41,055 nucleotides of DNA from Oscillospiraceae bacterium (GTDB taxonomy: Bacteria > Bacillota > Clostridia > Oscillospirales > Oscillospiraceae): positions 1 through 41,055 of the forward strand of contig JAHHRX010000018.1 in assembly GCA_020025545.1 (NCBI GenBank), read 5' to 3'. The position numbers and the translations under genes are program-made. The notes below the pieces were generated by a model. The model was not told the DNA's origin. It did not search any database and saw only the letters and a list, made by a program, of their open reading frames with translations. The first letter of the stretch is position 1; the number at the start of each line of letters is the position of its first letter. Below are positions 40,936 to 41,055 of the stretch, in pieces.

Positions 40936-41055
40936 TTATAATCCTCCATTCTTTAGCTCTTCTGTCAACATATCACTCAACCCCTGGGACATGACCTTCT
41001 CCCGTTTTTGGGTGGCGTCAAATTCCGGGTAATGATACCGCCAGTTGTCGTACTG
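40936..41055 (-). CDS. C-terminal fragment of an unidentified gene, cut by window edge
   Basis: An open frame of 39 codons enters from the right edge and stops at 40938-40936. The residues include YDNWRYHYPEFD and end SDMLTEELKNGGL. Composition is protein-like and charged, so it may be a real C-terminus in the same transcript as the HEPN-like gene (gap of 60 bases). The family is not recognised. Confidence 0.4.
   Translation of the reverse strand, partial: QYDNWRYHYPEFDATQKREKVMSQGLSDMLTEELKNGGL

Overview
The window looks like the chromosome of a spore-forming, anaerobic member of the Clostridia, probably of the Oscillospirales (Ruminococcaceae/Oscillospiraceae-like). The basis is the classical division and cell-wall (dcw) gene order, sporulation genes (spmA, spmB, a SpoVD-type PBP, a PdaA-like deacetylase), a clostridial 2[4Fe-4S] ferredoxin, a CD1247-like zinc-ribbon protein beside efp, a MurE with the meso-diaminopimelate signature DNPR, and strong AGGAGG ribosome binding sites. 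The genus is an inference.

Layout. Bases 1-52 hold the 5' part of a tRNA-Val(TAC), which has its own consensus promoter. Bases 199-1823 carry hslO and a methyltransferase. Bases 1881-14567 are a minus-strand dcw cluster in the order mraZ, rsmH, ftsL, spoVD-type PBP, murE, murF, mraY, ftsW, murG, ftsQ, ftsZ. It starts at a good sigma-A promoter followed by a four-copy MraZ-box-like array. ftsZ has its own promoter. murB, murC, murD and ftsA are not in this cluster. Bases 14728-17052 hold a clpC-type ATPase, divergent from a ferredoxin gene with an overlapping promoter. Bases 17451-20156 (plus strand) hold an rRNA/tRNA modification pair (TrmN6-like, rsmI) and spmA-spmB. Bases 20372-23098 (minus) hold the yqeG, M24 peptidase, efp and CD1247-like genes. 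An orphan gene diverges from yqeG. Bases 23918-33814 (minus) hold rpsU on its own promoter and a long operon smc, ftsY, rdgB, yhbY, nadD-like/yqeK fusion, rsfS, leuS. Bases 34014-36470 hold two convergent polysaccharide deacetylases around a bidirectional terminator. Two ribokinase-superfamily kinases follow. guaA (plus) ends at 40057. After it the base composition becomes visibly AT-rich, an orphan HEPN-like gene appears, and the window ends in a partial ORF.

How the genes work together. The dcw genes make lipid II (murE, murF, mraY, murG) and build the divisome around it (ftsL, ftsQ, ftsW, PBP, ftsZ). The smc operon joins chromosome condensation, membrane targeting (ftsY), nucleotide-pool cleaning (rdgB) and ribosome-assembly or silencing factors (yhbY, rsfS). 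The deacetylases modify peptidoglycan of the cell wall or spore cortex.

The most unusual observations are: (1) a GMP synthetase whose glutamine amidotransferase domain is cut down to a remnant without the catalytic cysteine or the HPE motif; (2) a NadD-YqeK fusion in which both NadD active-site histidines are arginine; (3) a probable genomic-island boundary at the 3' end of guaA; (4) an MraZ-box array with about 10-bp periodicity; and (5) an unassigned structured RNA element at 20265-20357. No CRISPR array, insertion sequence or rRNA was seen.
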